Of a DNA stretch of 64,000 nt, positions 18,007-26,103 are shown in pieces. Each line of letters starts with the position of its first letter. The first letter of the stretch is position 1. The notes beneath the pieces are model-generated. The model saw nothing but the letters and a program-made list of their open reading frames with translations. It made no database searches and was not told the origin of the DNA. The translations under genes were made by a program, and so were the position numbers. Source of the stretch: Bifidobacterium bifidum ATCC 29521 = JCM 1255 = DSM 20456. GTDB lineage: Bacteria; Actinomycetota; Actinomycetes; Actinomycetales; Bifidobacteriaceae. The stretch is from positions 2,108,001-2,172,000 of the forward strand of contig NZ_AP012323.1 of the NCBI RefSeq assembly GCF_001025135.1, read 5' to 3'.

Positions 18007-18120
18007 TGCGTACCTAAGTGCGCGCCGAAACGACAAGTGCGCGAACATAAGAACGCAAATGATCCTGTTTGCGTACCTAAGTGCGCACGGTCGTCGTTTC
18101 AGCGCGCACTTAAGAACGCA
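18007..18120. repeat. compound palindrome, TGCGTnCnTAAGTGCGC family, copy 1
   Basis: Outer arms at 18007-18034 and 18093-18120 are inverted repeats (4 mismatches in 28). Inside are two more inverted units (18037-18057 and 18069-18087). So a ~20-bp unit like tgcgtacctaagtgcgc appears four times in alternating orientation. Copies 2 and 3 are at 39041-39152 and 59141-59251. It lies between rsmI and the DedA gene. Confidence 0.8.
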
Positions 18121-18232
18121 AAACCGCCTATCCGCACCGCTATATACCGCGTCTCCCCTGTTACACCCCCGCTGGTATGGTTCTTAGAGTTTTCTTAATG
18201 GAATTACACCATTGATAGTGACGGGAATTTTC

Positions 18233-18931
18233 ATGGGTTTCGTTCATTTCATCGTCAATTTGCTGAAGGACCCTCGCGGCGCAATCGCCAGCTGGATTGC
18301 CATGGGCACCGCACCTGCGCTCGGCTTCATCTTTCTCATCGTATTCATTGAGACGGGCGTGGTGTTCTTCCCGTTCCTCCCCGGCGACTCGCTGCTGTTC
18401 GCAGCCGGCTTCTTCGCCGCGCAGGGCGACAGCGGGCTGCCGTTGATGGCACTGCTGCCCATAGTGTGGATTGCTCCGATCCTGGGCGATCAGAGCAACT
18501 ACTTCATCGGACACTTCTTCGGACGCCGAATCATCGCGTCAGGCAAGGTGAAGGCCATGACGCCGGAACGGCTGGCGAAAACCGAGAAGATGATCGAGAA
18601 ATGGGGGCCACTGGCGGTGTTCCTCGGGCGTTTCTTCCCATTCATCCGCACGTTCATGCCGTTCATCTCCGGTATTTCCGGCATGCGCTGGAGCCGGTTC
18701 ACCCCGTTCTCGGTGCTGGGCGGCCTGTGCTGGTCCACGCTGTTCACACTGCTGGGATTCTTCTTCGGCAACATCCCCGTCGTGCAGAAGCATTTCGAAT
18801 TGGTCATCGTGCTGATTCTGCTGGTGTCGCTGCTGCCGACCATCATCGGACTGCTCAAGGCGAAATTCGGCAAGAAGCCCGGTACCGCGGCGAACTCATC
18901 GAGTGTGGCGGCCGGCACGCAGAACAAGTAA
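18233..18931 (+). CDS. DedA family membrane protein
   Basis: A 232-residue integral membrane protein of the DedA/SNARE-associated family, now regarded as lipid flippases/scramblases for undecaprenyl phosphate or phospholipids. Signatures: VFFPFLPGDSLLFAAGFFAA, GDQSNYFIGHFFGRR with the membrane-embedded acidic/basic residues, and FLGRFFPFIRTFMPFISG. Five or so hydrophobic segments and a short Ser/Ala-rich C-tail. The frame opens upstream with TTG (18212) and GTG (18218); ATG 18233 is preferred as the first ATG, but no start has a strong Shine-Dalgarno. Family certain, start less so. Confidence 0.88.
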   Translation: MGFVHFIVNLLKDPRGAIASWIAMGTAPALGFIFLIVFIETGVVFFPFLPGDSLLFAAGFFAAQGDSGLPLMALLPIVWIAPILGDQSNYFIGHFFGRRIIASGKVKAMTPERLAKTEKMIEKWGPLAVFLGRFFPFIRTFMPFISGISGMRWSRFTPFSVLGGLCWSTLFTLLGFFFGNIPVVQKHFELVIVLILLVSLLPTIIGLLKAKFGKKPGTAANSSSVAAGTQNK

Positions 18932-18981
18932 CGCGACCGGCCACTCCTGTTGGCCGCCCGGCCTGCCTGATTACGTTCCGT

Positions 18982-19015
18982 TGCGTCACTGGGTGAGAGC
19001 TCACCCAGTGACGCA
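18982..19015. repeat. near-perfect palindrome after the DedA gene
   Basis: Arms tgcgtcactgggtga and tcacccagtgacgca (15 bp, perfect) around a 4-base centre. A third partial copy (cagtgacgca) follows at ~19025. There is no T-run, so it could be a terminator without a U-tract or a protein-binding palindrome. Confidence 0.6.
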
Positions 19016-19075
19016 CCCCACGCACAGTGACGCATATCAGCCCATAACCGGCACCCAATTTTCACACACGCCGGC

Positions 19076-19104
19076 TTGCATTTGGACATGGGTCGTATTA
19101 ATGT
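19076..19104 (+). promoter_or_regulatory. promoter for tRNA-Ala
   Basis: TTGCAT (19076-19081), 17 bp, TAATGT (19099-19104). It lies ~35 nt upstream of the tRNA gene in the right orientation. Confidence 0.5.
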
Positions 19105-19140
19105 GTATTGAGTTGTCCTGCGGAGCAAGGCAACATCCAA

Positions 19141-19213
19141 GGGGCTGTAGCTCAGTTGGTAGAGCGCTTCGTTCGCATCGAAGAGGTCGTGGTTTCGATT
19201 ACCATCAGCTCCA
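19141..19213 (+). tRNA. tRNA-Ala (CGC anticodon)
   Basis: Folds as a cloverleaf. The acceptor stem GGGGCTG pairs with CAGCTCC (one G-T), the D-arm contains AGCTCAGTTGGTAGAGC, and the anticodon stem CTTCG/CGAAG closes the loop TTCGCAT, giving anticodon CGC (codon GCG, alanine). The T-loop is TTCGATT, the discriminator base is A, and no CCA is encoded. Flanked by its own promoter and a strong terminator, so it is a single-gene unit. Confidence 0.92.
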
Positions 19214-19215
19214 CG

Positions 19216-19250
19216 AAGGCCGATTCCATTCCACCGGGATCGGCCTTTTT
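19216..19250 (+). terminator. intrinsic terminator of tRNA-Ala
   Basis: AAGGCCGAT pairs with ATCGGCCTT, followed by TTTTT, immediately after the tRNA. Confidence 0.85.
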
Positions 19251-19275
19251 CATTTTTCGCCCCCGATGACCATAC

Positions 19276-19400
19276 GCCCCCGCTGGCGGGGGCTGCCGAG
19301 CACAGCGAGACTGGGGGGGTCTGGAGCCGATACGGTAAAGACCGCCCCCATGGTAAAGACCACCCCCAGTCGGCTTTCAGTCGACAGCCCCGCCAGCGGG
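19276..19400. repeat. inverted pair of CCCCCGCTGGCGGGGG-type repeats
   Basis: One copy at 19276-19320 (gcccccgctggcgggggctg onward) and an opposite-orientation copy at 19360-19400 (ccacccccagtc to gccccgccagcggg), with a short spacer that repeats tggtaaagac. The family also occurs at 12824-12864. It fills the space between the tRNA and the HAD gene. Confidence 0.6.
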
Positions 19401-19426
19401 AGGAAGATTCAGCGACCGCTGGTGGT

Positions 19427-20143
19427 TCAGGAGCCGAGGCGCTGGCGGATGAAGGCATTCAGCGCTTCGGCGGTGATGCCGGCGAAGCCGTCGATGGAGG
19501 CGCATTGCGGACCGTCGGCTTTGGCGTTGCGGTTGAAGCCGAGCTGGGCAATGGTCGTGGCTCCGGACGCGACAGCCGAGGCGATACCCGTGGCCGAGTC
19601 CTCCAAAGCGACACACCTCGCGATGCCAGGGAGTGCCGCGGCACCATCGGCTCCGGCCACGCCCGTTTCGATGCCGAGCATCTTCGCCGCCGCCAGATAT
19701 GGAGCCGGATCGGGCTTATGCGGCAGGTCATCGTCACCGCAGACGAATCCGGCGAACGCGCCGGCCGGCGCATGATCAATCACGTTCTGAGCGAGCCTGC
19801 GCGGCGATGTCGTGACCAGCACGGAGGGAATCCCGGCATCGACCAGCGACCCCAGCACGTCCAGTACGCCATTCGTCCAAGGCACCCTCTCGAACTCCTT
19901 CTTGGCGACGTAATCGACCATCGCCTTGGCAATCTGCTCGGGCGGCAGATTCGTCCCGTGCTCGATCATCGTTTTCGCGCAATGGTCAAGCGGAGTGCCA
20001 GAACAGGACCACGCTAGATCCTCATCCCAATACCCGCCATGCGCCGCGGCGATCTCCATCTCGCCCTCGTGCCAGTAGGGTTCCGAATCGATCAACGTAC
20101 CGTCCAGATCCCAGAACACAGCCTTCAACAACATGTCGCTCAT
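19427..20143 (-). CDS. HAD-superfamily phosphatase / beta-phosphoglucomutase-like
   Basis: A 238-residue haloacid-dehalogenase hydrolase. Motif I is FWDLDGTLIDSEPYW (nucleophile and acid/base Asp), motif II is SVLVTTSPR, the Lys is in DDLPHKPDPAPYL, and motif IV is CVALEDSATGIASAVASG. A helical cap of the subclass-I type follows motif I, as in phosphoglycolate phosphatases and beta-phosphoglucomutases. ATG 20143 is chosen over an in-frame start 27 nt upstream because AAGGTGGG precedes it at proper distance. Substrate (sugar phosphate or other small phosphoester) not predictable. Confidence 0.85.
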   Translation of the reverse strand: MSDMLLKAVFWDLDGTLIDSEPYWHEGEMEIAAAHGGYWDEDLAWSCSGTPLDHCAKTMIEHGTNLPPEQIAKAMVDYVAKKEFERVPWTNGVLDVLGSLVDAGIPSVLVTTSPRRLAQNVIDHAPAGAFAGFVCGDDDLPHKPDPAPYLAAAKMLGIETGVAGADGAAALPGIARCVALEDSATGIASAVASGATTIAQLGFNRNAKADGPQCASIDGFAGITAEALNAFIRQRLGS

Positions 20144-20322
20144 GCACAACCCACCTTGTATTGACGCCAACTGTATGCCTGCATGCCCAGCAACCGGGCT
20201 TTCGTTTTCATTATCCCAGATGACCTCGAAGAGGGCGCCTGATTCTTGACGTCCATTACACGCTCATGACTCAGCAACGACCATACTTCGACCGAGGCAA
20301 CCCGCAATCAGCGCAAACGAAA

Positions 20323-20357
20323 GCGGGCCGCTGGCAGGATTTCCGCCAACGGCCCTC
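20323..20357 (-). terminator. probable terminator of the large sialidase gene
   Basis: On the minus strand, GGGCCGTTGGC pairs with GCCAGCGGCCC around a 9-nt loop, followed by the T-rich GCTTTCGTTT, about 90 nt after the sialidase stop. Confidence 0.6.
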
Positions 20358-20443
20358 AAGACCAGTCAACCGATTCGGTACGGGCTGCGGCAATCAGTCG
20401 AAATCGAAACGAACCGTTGACTGCCGCCGCCCAGTCGAGAGAC

Positions 20444-23400
20444 TTACCGATTCGCGCGACGGCGCAGCGACAGCGTCACACCGCCTGCCGCGAGCAGCGC
20501 CGCCACTGCGGCAAGAAGACCGAACACATCCGCACCGGTTTTCGCCACAGCGTCCGGGGTCGGCTTCTGCACGTCGCCGGTACCGGCACCAGTGCCGTCA
20601 CCGGTACCGTCACCGTCCGGCTTTTCGCTCGGGTCTGGAGTGGGATCGGGATCCGGCCCGGGCTCCGGCTCCTCGACAGCCGCCAGCGTCGCCGTATATG
20701 TCACGGTCACGGCGTCCGCGCCCTCCGGCACGTTCGCCGAACCGACCACTTCATACCGGTGCGCCGCCGTATCGTTTACGGTCACGTCGATGCCATCCGC
20801 AAGCACATCCGCAGGCTTGAGGCCGTCCGCGACCAGGGTCCGCCCGCCGTCCTCGCCGATCTCGTAGACGGCGTAGCTGTCGGCGACCACCAGCGAAGCC
20901 GCCGCACCGATCTGCATGGTGTCGATGTGTGCCCTGTCGGTGCCCTCGACGCGCCCGACCGGCAGCTCGCCACCGTTTTCACTCGCTCCGACCAAAGTAA
21001 CATTGGCGGTGTCGTACGGCAGCGACGCGATGCGGCTGCTTGACACGTTGCTCGGGTACAGGTCGAGCGAGCGCATCATGAATCGCGCGTAACCGAGATG
21101 CCCGGCGTAGTTGAGCTGGCCGGCCTTGTTGAACCACGCGGTCTTGACGCTCGCGTCAGCGGCGACGACCTTGCCAATCCACGCCTGCGCGTCGATGAGC
21201 GGCAAATCGTCTTCCTTGGCCACCGTGCGCATAGCGCCTGCATACTCGTCTTCCCCGCCGCGCACGGTGACCGGCGTCACCAGCACGACCTTGGCGCCCG
21301 CCTCCTTCGCCTTGGCGGCCACGGAGCGAATATGCCCGGCGAACGCGGCGGCGTCGCTTTCCGCAAGAATCCCGTCAGCATCATACAGGTCCGGAGCCAA
21401 GAAGAGGATGTCCGGCGAATACTCGCCCACCATCGCAGCGTAGTCCTCGTCCATCTGCTTGGCAGTTAGACCGCCCTGCCCGGCCGCCACGAAGAACTTG
21501 GCACGCTGCAGTTCGCGGTCCGTGGCGCTCAGCCCGGTGACGTATTCCCAGCGCACGCGCTCGTCGAGCAGCTGCACGATGTTCTTGGCAATCAGATGAT
21601 CCGTATACCCGCCTTCGATGGTCTCGCCACCCACGAACACGATATTTTTGCGAGCACCGGTATCGGAGATGACCGGCTGCAACGCGTTCACCGCCGCATC
21701 GACCTTCGTCACCGCCACGGCACTGGTTTCGGCGCTGATTCGCTTGGCTTCCGCATCGGTCAGTGTGCGGCTCCATGCGGCGACGTAATCGACAATGCCG
21801 GTGAGCTGCTGCGCGCCGCCGGCGCTGTCGGCCCCGCGGATCGCGCCGGCCGTGGCCGTGTTCACCGTGATCGCGCCCGGCACGTTCAGCTGAGTGCCCG
21901 CGCCGCCGCTGATCGCGCGCATCGCGGCTCCGTCAACATAGATCGTGAAGCCGTTCGCCACGAAGTTCACGGACACCGTATGCCATGCGCCATCCGCGAG
22001 GTCGTTCGTGCCGACCGTGTAGAAGTCGCCGGTGTTGCCGGAGTTGAGGAACTGCACCAGACCGGTCGCGCTCAGGCGCACGGTCGCGCGGGTCGCGGAG
22101 TCGGAGTCGCCCAGCGAGAACAGCGTCTGCGGCTGTCCGGTCGCCGACGCACGGAACCTGATGGTCACGTTGGACTCCCGCTTGCCGGCCACAGCGCTCA
22201 CCACATCGCCGCCCAGGTCAACGTACTGTGCGCCGGAGAGGAACTTACCCACGGACTTGGCCGCGGCCGGGGCGGGTTCAAGCCCGTCCGAGCCCTTCAG
22301 CCCGTTGCCGTCGGCGTCCACCGTCACGGTCGGCTTGTCCAGTGTCGTGTCGGAGCTGCTCCACCGGGCGAGCGGGTCGTCGTTGGCGATCATATTGAGC
22401 GCTCCCAGCGTGAACTTGGCCCATTCGATGTGCCCGTTCTCGCCGGGGTGGATGTCGTTGCCGGCACCCATATACGTGCCGGATTCGCGGTTGCCGCCGC
22501 CGAGTTCCAGCCACTGCTTGTTGAAGTCCACCAGCAGCACGTTCTTGTCGAGCGCGAGTCGACGTTCCGCGTCAAAGTACGTGTCGAGGTTGGCGTTGAA
22601 CGTCGCGTTGGTCGTGTAGTTCTGCGTCTGCAGCACCGGGATGGCGCCGAGGTCACGGATCTTGTCAATCAGTGTGGACAGGTTGGCGGTGTACTGGTCG
22701 ACGGTGAACGCCTGGCCTGTACGCCCGTCGTTCATGCCGAACGTGAGGAACACGACGTCGGGGTGCTTGTCGGACACCCATTTCTCGAATGCGCCGTCCT
22801 TGAGCGGCCAACTGGCGTCCGCGCTGGAGATGCCGGTGTTCATGACCACATCGTTGGCGCGGGATACACCGCGCACCGGCGTGGTGTCCAGATGGTTCGC
22901 GAACAGTTCCGAATAGGTGCGGTAGCCGCGCGTGAACTGCACGCCGTGCGTGATGGAGTCGCCGGTGAACAGCCAGTTGATGCGGTCGGTCTTTGCGAGC
23001 TTTTCGGAGAGCGTCTGCCAGTCGTCGAGCGCCTCGTTGCGGGTCTTCCATGCGGCGATGTCCACCGGCAGTTCGACCGGCTGGCTCACGGTGACGGGGT
23101 CACCGGTGATGGACACTGATTCGAGCACCGTCTCGCCGCTCGCGTCTGCGGTGGCGTCGATGGTCGCGCTCGGCGTGAACGAGCCGGCTGTCGCGTCCGC
23201 TTCCGTCACCGTGTGGTAGGCGAGCCGCTTGCCGTTGCCGCTGACGCATGCACCGGTCGCTCCCGGATCCAACCTGCTCCACCGGCATACGGGCGCGGGG
23301 TTGCTCGCCGACTGCGGGGTCGTCACGCCGTCCAGATTGGATTCGCGCGGATAGACCGCGAATGACTGCGTGCCGACGTTCTCATAGGTGATCCGGTAGG

Positions 23401-25831
23401 TCAGCGTGTCACCGACCTTGACCGGGTCTCCGTTGTCATCGGTACGTTCGATGGTGAGTTTGAGCCGCTTGGCTGCGGGATCCGGGTCGGTGACAGTCAC
23501 CGACAACTCGCCTTCGGCGAAGCTGTGCAGCGTGTCTTCGGACTGCGCGTACTTGCCGGTGATCTTCATCGTCGCTTTCGCGACGGTACCACTGACAGCC
23601 GCCGCAGGCACAGTCACCGGAACGTTCACGGTCGCGCTCTGACCGGCGGCAAGATTGCCGACGTTCACGGCTTCGGCGCTCCAATCAGACGGCAGACCTG
23701 TGGGGGTCACGGTGACGTTCGTGTAGTCGGTCAGACCGTCGTTGGTGACGGTGACCGGCGCGGTCAGCGTCCCCTCGCCTTCCTTGACGGTCGCGGTGCC
23801 GCTCGCCGTGGCGGTGAGATATCCCAGCCATTCCATCGACGCGCGCGTGTAGGTGATGCTTTCGCCTTCGTACAGCAGACCGTAACCACCGCCGGCGGCG
23901 TCGTTCAGTGCGGTGATGACCGAGTAGGCCATCGAGCCTTCCTTGAACAGCTTGCCGGCCGACCATGTGGTGCCGTCATCGAATGAAACACGCACGACAC
24001 CGTTCGCACGGCCCTCGTTGCTCGCACGCGGCGCCGAATACAGCAGCACCTTCGCCTTCGCCGAACCTTCCGGAGCGTTCGGGAACGCGCGCGTGATCTG
24101 CGCATTGTTGTTCGGATCCGGCAGCTGGGTCTCCGACTTGATCGGACCATAGTTCACGCCGCCGTCCTCCGAGATCGCAACGCGACGGTATCCCGCCGCG
24201 CCCGGACGGGAATTGAGCATCACGCGACCGTCGGACAGCTCCACGACCTTGTTCTCGTCCATGTTCGCTTCGGTCACGGGGTTGCCGGCCTTCCAGGTCT
24301 TGCCATGGTCGTCGGAATACACGGACACCGCGATGTTCGTGTTGCTCGTGGTGCGCACAGCGTATTGCTGTATCAAACGGCCCTTGTACTGCCCGTACTT
24401 GAGCTGGATGCCATGGCCGGAGGATGCGAAACGGGACTTCCACTCGTCTTCGTGACCCTTGGTGATGTCTTTGGTGATGTTGCGCGGCTCGCTCCATGTT
24501 GAGCCGTTGTCGTCGGATTCCATGACGACGGCCTGCAGCACGTTGCGTGCATCTTCCACACCCAATACGGAGCCAAAGTAGCCCTGATCGTACGATTTCA
24601 CGCAGAACAGGAAGATCTTGCCGGCTTCCTCGTCGACCACATAGGACGGGTCGGAGTAGCCGTATTTGTTGGTGGCGCTGCGTCCCTGCGCCACGTATGC
24701 CAGCGTCTCCCATGACTTGCCGCCGTCCTTGGAGATGCGCTGCACGATCGAGTTCGGGTTGGGCGCGTCCGCCGCCGATTTCGGCCGCAAATCCCATGCG
24801 GCGAGAATCCAGCCGTTGGGTGCCTGCGCGATGGCGGGGATGCGGTAGTAATCGGTGTCACCGATCTGCTTGTTGGTCGCCAGCAGGAGCGGTTCGCCGT
24901 CATTGCGCTCCGTCGGCGTGGACGCGGCGTCGTCGGCCGGCCCCGCGACGGTCACCGTGCCGGTGGTGAACGTCATGTCATCTTGCAGCACCTGCGTGCC
25001 GTCGCGGTCCGATGTGGCGCGGAATGTGGCTGTCGGCGTGTATCTGCGGGCCACGACGTCCTCAGCGGTGATGACGTGATAGGCGAACCCACATGATGCG
25101 GTCCGGTTGGCCTCCACTCCGGATCGGCAGCTGTTTCTCGGATAGGACACCACGTCCACGCGTTCGATGTTCGACTCGCTCGGGTAGGCATAAATCTTCT
25201 GCGCGGTTTTGTTGGTGTAGGTGAAGTTGAAGGTCAGCCGGTCGCCGATCTTCACGTTATCGCCGAGCGTATCGGTACGCTGCATGGCGACGCGCAGTGC
25301 GGAGGTCGCAGGGACGGCCGGCACCGTCTCGCCGGTGATGTCGACGCTTTGCAGAACGCCATTGGTGCCGTCCTGAGTGGTCGCCGACACGGTCGCGGTG
25401 GGCGTGAAGCCGTTTGCGACATCGTCTTCGGTCACCACATGGTAGGCGAACTCCTTGCTCGCGCTCCAAGTGCATGCAGCCGAAGCACCCGCCGCGAGAT
25501 TCCCCCACCGGCACATGGGATTGGGGTTGCGCGCCGACTGCGGCGTGGCGACATTGTTGAGGTTCGACGCCGTGGGATACACAATGAAACCGGTATCGGA
25601 AACGTTTTTGTAGCCGAGACTGTAGGTGAGCTTGTCGCCGACTTCGGCCGGGGTGCCGTTGCTGTCGGTGCGGGTCAGGGTGAGTTGCAGATATTCTTGG
25701 GGTGTTTCGTCCGCCGCATTTGCGCTGATGGTGCCAGCCGGCAGCACTGCCAGCATGGCGATGGCCACCAGCAGCCCGCTGAGCTTGCGCATCAGCGTTT
25801 TTGCCGTGGCACGTCGGAATATTGTGGTCAT
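20444..25831 (-). CDS. siabb1: large surface sialidase with SGNH esterase domain (siabb1-type)
   Basis: A 1795-residue extracellular GH33 exo-alpha-sialidase. After a signal peptide (cleavage near residue 40) come two copies of a ~120-residue beta module (TLTRTDSNG..., QRTDTLGD...). The sialidase domain follows, with YRIPAIA near 329 and Asp-boxes near 370 (SKDGGKSW), 440 (SDDNGSTW), 507 (SDDHGKTW), 556 and 620. Then a NEW3-like domain (~690-790), a third copy of the beta module (~790-900), an SGNH esterase domain with GDSITHG (~956), GMND (~1032) and DIHPGENGH (~1128), a LamG-like domain (~1190-1370), a second degenerate SGNH-like domain (~1390-1590), and a Pro/Asp-rich spacer. It ends in VAKTGA, a hydrophobic helix and SLRRRANR, a wall/membrane anchor. 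The esterase probably removes O-acetyl groups from sialic acid so the sialidase can act. Length and architecture match the B. bifidum enzyme as I recall it. Confidence 0.9.
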   Translation of the reverse strand: MTTIFRRATAKTLMRKLSGLLVAIAMLAVLPAGTISANAADETPQEYLQLTLTRTDSNGTPAEVGDKLTYSLGYKNVSDTGFIVYPTASNLNNVATPQSARNPNPMCRWGNLAAGASAACTWSASKEFAYHVVTEDDVANGFTPTATVSATTQDGTNGVLQSVDITGETVPAVPATSALRVAMQRTDTLGDNVKIGDRLTFNFTYTNKTAQKIYAYPSESNIERVDVVSYPRNSCRSGVEANRTASCGFAYHVITAEDVVARRYTPTATFRATSDRDGTQVLQDDMTFTTGTVTVAGPADDAASTPTERNDGEPLLLATNKQIGDTDYYRIPAIAQAPNGWILAAWDLRPKSAADAPNPNSIVQRISKDGGKSWETLAYVAQGRSATNKYGYSDPSYVVDEEAGKIFLFCVKSYDQGYFGSVLGVEDARNVLQAVVMESDDNGSTWSEPRNITKDITKGHEDEWKSRFASSGHGIQLKYGQYKGRLIQQYAVRTTSNTNIAVSVYSDDHGKTWKAGNPVTEANMDENKVVELSDGRVMLNSRPGAAGYRRVAISEDGGVNYGPIKSETQLPDPNNNAQITRAFPNAPEGSAKAKVLLYSAPRASNEGRANGVVRVSFDDGTTWSAGKLFKEGSMAYSVITALNDAAGGGYGLLYEGESITYTRASMEWLGYLTATASGTATVKEGEGTLTAPVTVTNDGLTDYTNVTVTPTGLPSDWSAEAVNVGNLAAGQSATVNVPVTVPAAAVSGTVAKATMKITGKYAQSEDTLHSFAEGELSVTVTDPDPAAKRLKLTIERTDDNGDPVKVGDTLTYRITYENVGTQSFAVYPRESNLDGVTTPQSASNPAPVCRWSRLDPGATGACVSGNGKRLAYHTVTEADATAGSFTPSATIDATADASGETVLESVSITGDPVTVSQPVELPVDIAAWKTRNEALDDWQTLSEKLAKTDRINWLFTGDSITHGVQFTRGYRTYSELFANHLDTTPVRGVSRANDVVMNTGISSADASWPLKDGAFEKWVSDKHPDVVFLTFGMNDGRTGQAFTVDQYTANLSTLIDKIRDLGAIPVLQTQNYTTNATFNANLDTYFDAERRLALDKNVLLVDFNKQWLELGGGNRESGTYMGAGNDIHPGENGHIEWAKFTLGALNMIANDDPLARWSSSDTTLDKPTVTVDADGNGLKGSDGLEPAPAAAKSVGKFLSGAQYVDLGGDVVSAVAGKRESNVTIRFRASATGQPQTLFSLGDSDSATRATVRLSATGLVQFLNSGNTGDFYTVGTNDLADGAWHTVSVNFVANGFTIYVDGAAMRAISGGAGTQLNVPGAITVNTATAGAIRGADSAGGAQQLTGIVDYVAAWSRTLTDAEAKRISAETSAVAVTKVDAAVNALQPVISDTGARKNIVFVGGETIEGGYTDHLIAKNIVQLLDERVRWEYVTGLSATDRELQRAKFFVAAGQGGLTAKQMDEDYAAMVGEYSPDILFLAPDLYDADGILAESDAAAFAGHIRSVAAKAKEAGAKVVLVTPVTVRGGEDEYAGAMRTVAKEDDLPLIDAQAWIGKVVAADASVKTAWFNKAGQLNYAGHLGYARFMMRSLDLYPSNVSSSRIASLPYDTANVTLVGASENGGELPVGRVEGTDRAHIDTMQIGAAASLVVADSYAVYEIGEDGGRTLVADGLKPADVLADGIDVTVNDTAAHRYEVVGSANVPEGADAVTVTYTATLAAVEEPEPGPDPDPTPDPSEKPDGDGTGDGTGAGTGDVQKPTPDAVAKTGADVFGLLAAVAALLAAGGVTLSLRRRANR

Positions 25832-25979
25832 ATCGAGTCTTTCTTCTCTGCGGCAGGTCAGCTTCCGAACCGATACGGGGGTAGCAGCGTCTTCTTCGGC
25901 GCAGTCGGCTTCTTTACCGCATGATTTTTATGAACTATCGGTTATATGAGAATCACAGCGATACGCTGAAATTTCCCTC

Positions 25980-26009
25980 ATTGTAGTCTACAGAGTGAAC
26001 GAATTACAA
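25980..26009 (-). promoter_or_regulatory. promoter/operator of the large sialidase gene
   Basis: On the minus strand: TTGTAATTCGTTCAC, two bases, TGTAGACTACAAT, with TACAAT (25980-25985) as -10. The block TnGTTCACnnTGTAGnCTAnAAT is also found at 28766-28800 before the second sialidase gene. Both lie ~145-160 nt before the start codon. Confidence 0.5.
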
Positions 26010-26011
26010 CA

Positions 26012-26043
26012 TGAAAAAGCCCCCGTGTTTCGGGGGCTTTTCC
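26012..26043 (-). terminator. intrinsic terminator of the second sialidase gene
   Basis: AAAAAGCCCCCG pairs with CGGGGGCTTTT around a short loop. On the minus strand it ends in TTTTT, 60 nt after the stop of the 26104-28608 gene. Confidence 0.85.
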
Positions 26044-26103
26044 TGTATGCCGTCACTCATCGGCCGGACGGTTTACCGCCGCGGCAGTGAGGTCTCGGTC
26101 AGA

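Noticed and set aside
18007-18120. CRISPR-like array from repeated units
   Set aside because: Units alternate in orientation, spacing is irregular and there are only four; no cas genes. It is a compound palindrome.
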